A stretch of 64,000 bases of DNA from Rhizophagus clarus (Eukaryota > Glomeromycota > Glomeromycetes > Glomerales > Glomeraceae), in the NCBI GenBank assembly GCA_015698045.1, contig BLAL01000012.1, positions 1,674,001-1,738,000 on the forward strand, in the 5' to 3' direction. Shown one piece after another: positions 48,600 to 58,130 of this stretch. Each line of letters begins with the position of its first letter. Within the stretch, counting starts at the first letter, position 1. The translations under genes and the position numbers were made by a program. Under the pieces are notes generated by a model that did not search any database, was not told where the DNA came from, and saw nothing but the letters and a program-made list of their open reading frames with translations.

Positions 48600-48670
48600 G
48601 CATCAGTAGTATAGCAGTAGAATACTCGTCTTCCAAGCGAGTGGCCCGGGTTCAACTCCTGGCTGGTGCA
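48600..48670 (+). tRNA. tRNA-Gly (anticodon UCC)
   Basis: The 7-bp acceptor stem GCATCAG/CTGGTGC pairs fully with one T-G wobble. The anticodon stem CTCGT/GCGAG encloses the loop CTTCCAA, giving anticodon TCC. The T-arm CCGGG/CCTGG surrounds TTCAACT, which fits the B-box GGTTCRANNCC. The discriminator base is A. There is no intron. The D-arm is weak: the stem has an A-A mismatch and the loop reads AGCAGTA without the usual GG. A slightly decayed copy is possible, though the folding otherwise is good. Confidence 0.85.
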
Positions 48671-49310
48671 AATGAAATATATATTATATATAAGGAATTA
48701 ATTTAATTTTCTGGTTTTTATTAATTTTTTTAGCCAATGAAATAAATCTACAAAAATATCTTTCAATTCCATGTCTCTTTTGTGTTTGGTTATTGTTATC
48801 ATACAGTGGAACTTTCATATAATTACCATTTATATTTTTTTATTTTCTTTTTATTTTCTCTATCCTAGGATCGATAGTTTTATTACATATTATTATTTGT
48901 TTACATCTATCTTAATTTTAAGGTAAAATTATAATTTTTTAAAAAATGTAAATATGGTAATATTGTTAATTTTGTAATAGATTAATTTTAACCTGATGAG
49001 ATTGAAAAAAAAGTTGTGCAAATTTATTAGATAATCTGAAAAATTGGGAAGTTATTTAAATCTTTAAATTTAGCTGGAAAACTATTACTGCATTTACTAA
49101 AAAACGGAACCATCGAGAGTACGGAGCAAATTATTCATTTGTGCTGTACAAAAATGTGCGCTGGCAAGAGGAACTGAAGTTTGGTAATTCCTAAAAGCAC
49201 AATGTCCTCCGGACAATCGCATGTTAAATAATCATCAAGTGGATGATAGTATTTAGTTATTATTTGTCACATAAGAATATTTCTGCGTTTATAATAGGCC
49301 ATAAAAGCAC
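48671..49310. other. Intergenic stretch downstream of tRNA-Gly
   Basis: No gene is seen. A GC-richer patch at about 49100-49240 has no coding signal I can identify. Confidence 0.45.
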
Positions 49311-49460
49311 AACAAAATTCCAGTTAGTAAGTTATATAAGATAGATGAATCAAATTAATAAAGAAACCCAGTTGCATTTTTTAAAGAAATGCCACATAAT
49401 ATTATTTCCTGAAGCGAGTGTATGGAGGAGGACTTTCATGTACTGTATACTCATCACCAT

Positions 49461-49516
49461 ACGATCTTGTGGTTATAACGCTTCGGACGCTCTAACGGTC
49501 CCCGTCACCCACCTGG
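49461..49516 (+). other. tRNA-like GC-rich insertion
   Basis: A GC-rich block containing GTGGTTATAACG and GGTCCCCG is absent from the otherwise related flank at 7360-7400. The two words resemble an A-box and the variable-loop side of a tRNA gene. A B-box is not clear. It could be a tRNA-derived fragment or chance. Confidence 0.3.
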
Positions 49517-49886
49517 TATTAAATCATAATTCAAGTGTGTGATTCAGCGTGATTCAAGGTTTTAAAGAGTTAGAGTAAAATATCATGATTTATTTTTAAA
49601 CTTTTATAAAACTTAATAAAATTAAGAGATAATACTAATATTAACAACCACTGAAATAAATATATCATAAAATCTACATGATGAGAACTAAAATTTGCAG
49701 AAAGGATTTGGTTAGTAAAATCATTAAATTTAATTGAAATTTTATTATATTTACTTTATATTTGTAATGTCGAAATTATGAAATTTCAGTCTACAGTATA
49801 TATAATAGATGTCATAATTGGTGTACTTTATAGAATTTAAATTATATCTGATATTAAGTGTATAAAATAGTATAAACTTATTAAAT

Positions 49887-51271
49887 TCATTCAAAATCTT
49901 CAGTTCTTTCGTTGTCGCCTAATGGCTCAACTAATATTCCTTCTGATATATATCTTTCTACTAATGTATTATTGAATCCAACTATATTATAAATGAGTTT
50001 TAAATCCATGTTAGAATGTTTTTCCTTCCAATTATCAAAGAATAACTTAAAGGTTCCTAAAGCAGGTAGCTCATAGCAATGAAATATAAATTTAAACAGA
50101 TTAGTTGGTGATGATTTAGTTAACATTTCGTACAATTTATCCCAATCGAACATAGAATCTTGTAAATCATCAATAATCCACTTAATTGCTGACAACTAAT
50201 TAACAATATTTCTAATTCTAAAATATTATAATTTCTTATCAAAAGCGTGAGATATTTAATATTTGGGCATTTTTGATAAATAGCTTGGATAAGTTTTTTG
50301 TTATCAATTTCATCGTGACGTATATAATCTATTTTAATTTCAATAAGATTTCTGCTTGTATTTTTGATTAAACCTGTTAAGATTTTAATTGAAACATTAC
50401 TAGATTTTAAAATTTGTAGAAAAGGAAATGATAAATTTTCTAAATAATACTCTTGTGTATTATATCTAAATTCTAATTATCAAAATCTAATTCTTTCAAA
50501 TTTACAAAAGATGAAAGAAAATTTGCTGAAAGAGGTTTATCGATCTTCAAACATTGTATGGTACTTGCATATTTAATCAACGAATTTTCAACGAATTTAC
50601 AAAATGATCCGTCATCATATATATCTCATGATAGATCAATATTAGTTAATTTTCTCTGAGTTTTAATCAATTTAACAATTTCATAATTATTATTTTCCAA
50701 TTCAACAAGTTTCAATTCTTTGATTGATTTACATGTTTCTACTAATTTAGTTAAAATATTGTTATTTATGGCAGTACTGCAACTAAGGAATTCAATTTTA
50801 GAAAAGCAGCATTCGACTCCATTATGAATTTGATGTTCAAAATTTTCGGGCATGTAAAGGTGGGTAAATTCCGTATTTTCGTTGATAAAAAGGTTTAATA
50901 TTTCGTCTTGAACATTCAATATCTTAGATTTTTCGTCGATATTTTCATCAATTATTCTCAGGATTACATCTAAATCTAATTGTCTGCAATAACTAAATAT
51001 AATTAAATGAAAGCTTTTGATGAAAGTTGAACAATAAATTATGTTCCCCTATTTTATTTCTTGATACATTTGATAAATGTGAACTGATTACACTTAATAA
51101 TAACTTTTCTTTCTCCTTATTTATTAAACGTTTCCAAAGGTTTTTCCATAAAATTGGAACAGTTGGTTCACACCAAGTTTTGTTGACAAAAAGACACAAA
51201 TGAAGTGTTTTTTTATCATTTTGCACTTGTTCGATTATTAAATAAATGACGTCTTCATTTAAATTTGACAT
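49887..51271 (-). pseudogene. F-box/LRR-like gene broken by indels and a stop
   Basis: It aligns full length to the gene at 7758-9158, from MSNLN at 51271 to the terminal RTEDFE. Four lesions are visible: a 1-bp insertion near 50995 (ACTAAATATA versus ACTAATATA), a TGA at 50626-50628, a 1-bp deletion near 50475 and a 10-bp deletion near 50175. Flanks on both sides also match, so this is a segmental copy of the 7.2-9.3 kb region inserted about 42 kb away in the same orientation. Confidence 0.9.
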
Positions 51272-51327
51272 TTTTTTTTTAAAAAAAAAAAGAAATTTTA
51301 AAAATAAACATATTAATTATTAATTAT

Positions 51328-51357
51328 GTTGCACAATTACACGTATGATGATATCAT
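51328..51357 (-). promoter_or_regulatory. Conserved upstream box of F-box pseudogene
   Basis: GTTGCACAATTACAC is followed by ATGATATCAT (51348-51357), the same pair as at 791-837 and 9221-9249. Confidence 0.4.
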
Positions 51358-51399
51358 ATCACATTTACAAAGTTTGCATAATTAGTCGGAGAAATGGAG

Positions 51400-52220
51400 A
51401 ATATTGTCCAAGAAAACTACCACTTTGGCATAAAATTTCTTGCTTAAATTTATTAAACGATTAAAATATTAAAATATGATTAGGTTTATAGCAGAAAAAT
51501 TTTCAGCTTCTCAAACTGGATGATGTCAGAAAATGTGGTATATGAAAAATTATTTTATATACTATATTCTACATAATTAGTAATTTAGTATTAAATTTTG
51601 TGTACAAGGATTTTATTTACATCTTGAACAATATCTGGCCGATATTATTCCACGTTTGTCCTTCATATTGCGCATTTTCGTCTTCTATCTGTTCACGTTA
51701 GTCCTACATGTTATCTACATTAGCCCTCCATGTTGTTCGTGTTAGTTTTTTGTGTTAGTTTTTTGTATTAGTTATTGTGCTAGTTATTGTGCCAGTTTTC
51801 GTGTTAGTTTTCTGTGTATTTTTTTGTAACGAGAAAATGGCAAAATATATGATAACTCCATTCTTAGAAATTGTGTTATTTTCTTGCACGTATTTTTTTG
51901 TGTTAGTTTTTTTATGCAAGGTTTTTGTAAGGAGAAATGAGTAAAAATATATGATGACTCCACTCCTAGTAAATTGTGTTATTTTTCAACGAGAGTTTTG
52001 TGCTAGTTTTTGTGTTAGTCTTTTGTGTTAGATTTTTGTGTGCTGAAAAACATGAGAATATATTATAATACTATTCTCAGTGATTATGTCAAACTTTCAC
52101 AAAAAAATATCTAACACATTTATTACGCAGAAAATGTTTTGTGTGTTAAAAAACGTGCATGATCTACAAAAATGTGGTTTTTTTACTGAAATATATTGAA
52201 TATATTGTGCCTTACTCGTT
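51400..52220. other. Spacer with GTGTTAGTTTT-rich repeats
   Basis: From about 51640 to 52030 the phrase GTGTTAGTTTTTTGT and variants recur irregularly. A longer phrase reading roughly 'GAGAAAATGGCAAAATATATGATAA' in one copy is repeated near 51832 and 51931. No coding signal is seen. Confidence 0.5.
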
Positions 52221-52237
52221 ATAATCATTACAGATCT

Positions 52238-53334
52238 GGGAACTCTCTCTCCTTCTTTTTATTTCGCATTTTGAAAATATTATTTCGCCATATGGGAAGA
52301 ACCCTTAAGTGAAGAGTACTGTGTAAAGAAGCTGCCCTACACATGCAATAATTATTCACACACCAACTTGCAGTCCGCTACTTGTCTTTATTGGGTCCAG
52401 CGGTGCTGTTATTATGTTTTTAACGACTTTGAAGATGAGGTCGAAGACTTCAAGCTGGAAGAGAGAAATTTTCAAGGTGCTTAGTAGAGAAGGTTCACTT
52501 TCTTTTTAAAGGTGTTGTTCCTGGTGCTGTTTGGTATTATTTCCTCCTTTACCTGGTTTTTTCCCCTGCTTTAGCGGATGGTTTTCCAGGGTTATAATTT
52601 TTCTTATTTTTTGGTGTATTTTCTTGTCTTTTCGTTTTGCCTCCTACTTTTTGGAGTTTTTCTGGGGGGTAGAAGAGTATCCCAAAATTGATCGACATAG
52701 GTGGCTTGGTGATTATTTCCTTTTGAGAGAGTTGGATGTTTGTGTAAGGAGGGTGCAGATCTTGGTGATCAGTTTTTGATCAGGTGAGATTATGTTGAGC
52801 ACGTGTTGGACTATCATGGGTTTTTATTACAGTTTTTAGTTTTTTCTATTGGGTATGCTGGTCATTAATCTTGGAGATCTAAATGGTTTGTCCGGATGCA
52901 GCCAAGTTGGCCAACCTGCTTGTAGGGATTATTAATAGGTAGTAATATTACTCTGGAATATAGTCACTTGGAGAAATTTTTGTTTTTTGACCTTACTGAC
53001 CAGTGCAGGGTAGATATACTTATCTTGGGGGCTGGCGGTGTTAGTCATAGGATATCTGCGGGGTACGAGCTTCGACTTACCTGGTCTTTGGATTGGCTGT
53101 AAGAGAGGTAGTGACTATGATTAGGATTAACTGACTGTGAAGGGTTTCAACTCGATGTCGTACTTTCACATTAGTGTCAACCTTTCCTTGCTTAGTTCAC
53201 CGGTTTAAGTAGATTATTCTTTTTTGCAATTTAGTATTTTAATGTATGTTCAAATTTTTGTTCTTCATGTAAATAATTTACTTAAATTCGCGTCATGTTA
53301 GGTTCCTAACTGACACCCATACATAAAAATAAAA
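52238..53334 (+). mobile_element. Unclassified retroposon with 17-bp target duplication (1.1 kb)
   Basis: ATAATCATTACAGATCT is repeated exactly at 52221-52237 and 53335-53351, and the insert ends in an A-rich ACATAAAAATAAAA tail. The insert is more G-rich than its surroundings. Its only sizeable open frame (52531-52779) shows no known domain. It could be a SINE or the 5'-truncated 3' end of a LINE. Confidence 0.7.
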
Positions 53335-53367
53335 ATAATCATTACAGATCTTTAACTAGCTCCACTA

Positions 53368-54675
53368 CCCTATGAAAAAAGATCATCCAATATTTGTGCA
53401 ATATTTGTTCGATTCTGTGTGAAAATCATTCAATTATTGCAGTTTTTTGGATAAAAATGACCATGCAGTTATTTATAGTGTATTAAAAGTGTGCAATTTT
53501 TGTACAATTGAAAATAAACTTAAATTTAAAATATAGAAAATGTTCAATTTTTGTGCAATAAAAATTTTAGGTATAAAATTTGTATTTAAGATACAGAAAG
53601 CATTCAATTTTTGAGTAATCCTACCATACAATATTTGACCACTTTTTGGGGCAAATAGACCACTTTTAACCATCATTATGAATATATTTTCCTAAGTGAT
53701 TTATGCAGTAAGTTTACACAAAATTCAACTGCATATTTGTTTATAAATGGGTATCTTCTGGACCTATTGGTACAATTTTTGTAGTGCTTCGTAACTAAAA
53801 AAAATCCAAACTTTTTTAAGTTACAGAATTAGTTCCGGCCAGAATTATAATTTGGCCAGATTTATGCATCTTAAAATTGTATATTAATCACGTGATCTGA
53901 TCATCAAAATAAATATGACGCGAAATGTTTGTTTTTTTTTTAAAACCTTTTTTTTAACTTCAAAATTTCAGGTAAGAAAAACTTGTTTTCTATTATCTTT
54001 TTACTTATTTTCCTAACTTTTTTACATTTTAACATTATTAACTTGCTTATTTACTAACTTCATACTTTTTTTACTACTAACACTAATAATTTATTATTAC
54101 TTTCAACACTTGCTAATCATATTTTTTATATATTACTAAATACTAATAATTTATTTTTCAACACTACTAATTTGCTTTCTTTACTAACTTCATACTTTTT
54201 ATTTTAATACTTATAATTTTCTTACACTAATAATTTACTCTTCTTTGATACTTTACTGTTACTAACATACTTTATTTTATTTTCTTATATTTTCTACATT
54301 TATGATTTATATCAAAATATAGTATTTTATTTATGAATATTTTGTATATTTATATTTTAATTAATAAAAATTCATAATTTTACTTTATAAATTTGCCTGT
54401 CATTACTGTAAAATTTTAGTATTTGACCTATCATAATACCTAAAATTCGGCCTAAAATTTGGCTCAAAAATTGGACAATAATCATATAAATTCAGGACAA
54501 AAATAGGATAATTATTGTACAAATTACCATGCAATTATTGTGTGATTTATTGCAATTTTTAGCACAATTATTGCACAATTATTGTACGGTCAAATATATA
54601 GAAATTGTAGTGAAATTGTAGTAAATTTAATTGAATGTTAATTCAACAAAAATCACACACAGTTTTTTCATAGGG
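53368..54675. mobile_element. CCCTAT-family non-autonomous element (1308 bp)
   Basis: The ends are CCCTATGAAAAAA and its inverse, flanked by CTA on both sides (53365-53367 and 54676-54678). The arms repeat 'GTGCAATA' and 'TTGTGCAAT' words. The middle (about 53990-54240) repeats 'TACTAACTTCATACTTTTT' phrases. A lone TTTCAG|GTAAGA junction occurs at 53965-53975. No coding capacity is seen. Confidence 0.7.
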
Positions 54676-54925
54676 CTAGATGATCAAGAGACCGTTTCCG
54701 ATATACATTTTTTCCAATAAATATTTTTTATTCGTTAGATATATGCAATGGTATTCATAAAAAACACTAGTAGAGGGAAAGTACGTAGTCGCAGCACTTG
54801 TTGGTACAACTTCCTAATTAGTACTATAAGCGAATTTTTGATAAACTGCAAGCAAAGAAAACATAGAGTAGGACGTGTAACTAAGTTAGTTAAAAGGTAC
54901 AACAAAGTTGCGGTTGGAGAAGTGA

Positions 54926-55243
54926 GGTTTGCACCTCCGATTTATTAATAAAGGAAATTATCTTACCTTTGACGACAGTATAAAGGATACTAATTTTATT
55001 ATCGTCAAATCAAGAAAATACCCATTGGTATTAGGACTATCATGGTTGAAAGGGCACGAAATAGAAATTTTACATAAATTAGGGCAAAATTTCAATGGAC
55101 GGAATCACATTTCAATTATATGCGAAGAAGAGTTACTTCATGGTAAAGAGCTTTATAAAGTAGATAATTCGGAAGATCCATATATACTTGAAAAGGAACC
55201 ATTATCACAATCTTCTGAATCTTCCAAATCTTTTGGAGACTAA
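54926..55243 (+). pseudogene. Possible retropepsin-like fragment
   Basis: This open stretch of about 105 codons has no ATG. The segment 'YPLVLGLSWLKGHEIEI' resembles the C-terminal part of Ty3/gypsy aspartic proteases ('LG..WL..H'). The catalytic DTG/DSG triad is not present in frame upstream. A Ser/Glu-rich tail follows. It is probably a remnant of an LTR retrotransposon, but the match is short. Confidence 0.35.
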
Positions 55244-55578
55244 TTTCCCGATACTGATATTCCCAATAAAAAAAAACGAGAATAAACGGACAAAAAAGAG
55301 AGAGGACTAAAAAGGGCACGTGATACTCTAAACGTTGTTCAGAGTGTCATATGACAAATGTACTTCGTTAATAAATTACTCCGATTCAGTATATCGAGCA
55401 ACGATCAACAGCTCGAATTATTTTTTTTGTTGAGCCACATGCATGTACTCCTGTGCTACACCGATGAATTTTTCACATATAAGTATTACTTCGCAAATAA
55501 AATTCTTTTTTTACTCTTGACCTCACACAACGCACTTTGAACCAATAGCATTTCGTAAAATTTACTATAAAAGCTTCT

Positions 55579-55836
55579 ATGTCTATCACGTTACTTTGTC
55601 TCACTCTTGCGAATGCTTTTCCTGTCTACATAGATAAAAACAGTCTTGTTGGAGACCTTAAGGACGTTATTAAGGCGAAGCAAAAACCCTTTTTTGATAG
55701 CATTCCGACCAAAGACATTAAGCTATGGAAGGTGAAAATTCCTGACGAACACGGCGATCAGTTGAGTAATCTCTCACTCCAAGACCAGCCCGAACTCTTT
55801 GCAACAAGAGAAATAGTAGATTATTGGTCCAAGTAG
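55579..55836 (+). pseudogene. Crinkler (CRN)-type N-terminal domain, truncated by a stop
   Basis: The 85-aa frame starts MSITLLCLTL. The ubiquitin-like CRN header is clear: 'FPVYIDKN', 'VGDLKDVIKAK', 'IKLWKVKIPD', 'LSNLSLQD' and 'ATREI'. A TAG at 55834-55836 ends the frame just before the conserved 'KRHIHVL' motif, which is still readable in the same frame downstream (55840-55875). No C-terminal effector domain follows; the frame closes within about 75 bp. CRN headers in filamentous microbes precede variable C-terminal domains and are linked to secretion or host-cell targeting. Here it is probably a dead header. Confidence 0.8.
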
Positions 55837-56840
55837 CCATTTAAGAGGCATATTCATGTCTTAGGCTTTGTGAATGAGTTGTTTCGCATGCTAAGCTCAG
55901 ACTTTTACTAACCCGGTTGTTGCATTACAGCATTCGACGTTGTGCGAACATGGTTCGCCAAAATCACGTGATTTTTTCCAGTCCTCTTTCCAGTTATCTA
56001 ATACATAAGTCATATTACAGAAATAAACGGTATATTTTAGTGAAAAGACTAATTGACCAAAGATACACTAACGAGTTTTTAAAATAACGATTTATTGGGG
56101 GAATACCAATTTACTATGATGATGTCATACACTTTAATTATTATTATTATGATTATGACTGTTAATAAAATAAGCTTTTTAATTATGGGCTGCTGGTCTT
56201 TGAGTGTTTATTAATAATCTATTGTATTTATTGTCTTTTCTTCAACGTACATTTGATATCATTTTTTTAAACTCAGTTAGCTTGTTTTACATAAAAAAAT
56301 ATATAAATGTAAACAAAATTGTTACATATTAAAAATCGTTCCGCACAAAAAAATATTAACAAATTTAAACGCACTTCAAAAAATATTTATCTTATCGCCG
56401 TTTTCAAAATGATGTATGCAGTTATATCTGAATAAAAAAAAAGAAAAACCCGAAAACCGGATGAAAACCGGATGAAAGCAGAACAAAAAATGGACGAAAA
56501 CCGGACGAATATTGGTATTCGAATATTGGTATTCGAATATTCGATCACGAATAAATAGCCTACACCATTTTGAAAATGGCGATAATTCGCTTCTCTATAA
56601 ATATCTTCGTTATCTACGCTTATTTTGATTTGGTTCGTTAGAGTTTCTCCTAAAAATCGTGTATGAGACGACTAATTGATTTTTTTTCATTTAGATGTCC
56701 GTAACCAATTTTAATGAAAATATTCCATTTATGGGGACGTTAAAGCGGGTAGAATCACGTGATTTAAAATTATTATGATTTGATAAATTTTATAAATTAA
56801 AATTATCGTGAATTTGAAAATCATAAAATAAGAATATTTC
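55837..56840. other. Spacer with short tandem repeats
   Basis: There is no gene. At 56449-56534 short tandem repeats occur: AAACCGGATG words, then GAATATTGGTATTC duplicated exactly (56507-56534). Confidence 0.55.
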
Positions 56841-57035
56841 GGCCTGCTCTGCAAGTTTACTTAAGGAAAAAAGCTGGATTTTGAACATTGTTTTTGACTT
56901 TACATATGAGCGAATGATTTTACCGATCATATCCAAAAAAGGATAGTCCAATTTTAACGAAATTGAAAAGTTAATAAATCAAAAACGGTGTTCTAAACCT
57001 CATTTTGTGCTCTAAGTAAACTTTCAGAACGGGCC
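56841..57035. repeat. Foldback MITE related to the core of 63621-63815
   Basis: The left end GGCCTGCTCTGCAAGTTTAC is an approximate inverse of the right end (TAAGTAAACTTTCAGAACGGG). The same inverted pair occurs at 63621-63815 inside the MULE-type MITE. I found no target-site duplication. Confidence 0.5.
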
Positions 57036-57920
57036 AAAATATATTTGTTTGTTTGAAAGGTTATGTATATAATAAAAAGTTTTATTAAAAAAAATTCTTT
57101 TTATTCAATAAAAAATAAAATCTAATAAAAAATAATGATTTTTTTAATTGTTTAACGCATTTTAATAAAAAAATTCCATTTCTTTAATTATTTTAATCAT
57201 TTTAATTAAAAAGAATGATTTCTTTAATAATTTAGTTACATGTTTTTAATCAACTTTATAAAATTGATCATAATATAAATCAATAGCTCACTCACAGCAC
57301 CTAAAGTATACTAGTTAATAAACATTACTAATTGCTTGCTTTTTCCTTTTCTTGAACCTCTGGACATGAAAATGTAGTGACAAAGTAAAAAAGTAAGAAA
57401 GAAAAAACTTCTCTTTATCTCAGTTTAATAAACATTTCTAGTTGTTTGCTTTTTAAATACTTTTAAGTTAGCAAGTAAAAAAAAAAATTATTTTTTTAAT
57501 TGTTTGTTTATTTTATTTTTAGGCCATTTTTCAGATCTCTCTGACGTGGGAACCTAGCAAATAAATTAATTATTTTTATTTATTTTTTTATTTTAATGAC
57601 AATTACTAAAACTGTTCATTTTTTTAGGCAATTTTTTACTAAAATCAAAATGTGGTAGTGAAATTGTGGCAGTGTAAAAAAAAAAAAATTTATTTGAACC
57701 AATAATATTCCAAACTGCTTCAGCCAAAATTATGCCTGCTTAACTACTTTTAGTAATTATTTTCTCTATTATGATTTTTGTTGCACCGTAATAAGGCGTC
57801 ATACACTCATACTGTAAATTTGTGATCAACTGATCAACATAGTTGCATTTTGCATAAATATTGTGTGACTAAAAAAATGGCGTTTAATAAAGAAAATTAT
57901 CTTTTTAAGAGACTTGCATA
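57036..57920. other. AT-rich spacer
   Basis: No gene is visible. Two segments near 57500-57660 read T-tract-AG followed by 30-50 nt of GC-richer sequence. They look like isolated relatives of the 26-29 kb modules. Confidence 0.4.
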
Positions 57921-58030
57921 ATAATGGATCACTATGATAGCAAAAGTAAAAAACATATAATAAGTCGCAGTAATAGTAAAGGTAAAAAGCATGTAATGGA
58001 TCACAGTAATAGTGAAGGTAAAAAGCATAT
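57921..58030 (+). repeat. Three-copy 36-bp tandem repeat in a short open frame
   Basis: Three diverged copies of an ATGGATCACAGTAATAGT-type unit followed by GGTAAAAAGCAT lie in one open frame (57924-58058, 44 codons, repeated 'GKKH'). It lies just before the first donor of the array at 58131. It may be a 5' exon of the kinase gene or unrelated; the frame closes at TAA 58056-58058. Confidence 0.4.
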
Positions 58031-58130
58031 AGCATGGTTATTTAATAGAAAGTTATAATTATTCAAAAATTCTTAAACAAATTTGCCCAATATAATAAAT
58101 TAGTCTCAAGTAACATCAAGGAACCTGAAG

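Noticed and set aside
52531-52779. Possible membrane protein of 82 aa
   Set aside because: It lies inside the unclassified retroposon. Phe/Trp richness follows from T- and G-rich sequence, and no start context or homologous domain is seen.
55564-55571. TATAAA upstream of the Crinkler start as a TATA box
   Set aside because: It lies only about 8-13 bp before the ATG, too close, and such words are common in this AT-rich DNA.
57826-58035. Tyr/His-rich frame on the minus strand
   Set aside because: It is the antisense shadow of the 36-bp tandem repeat.
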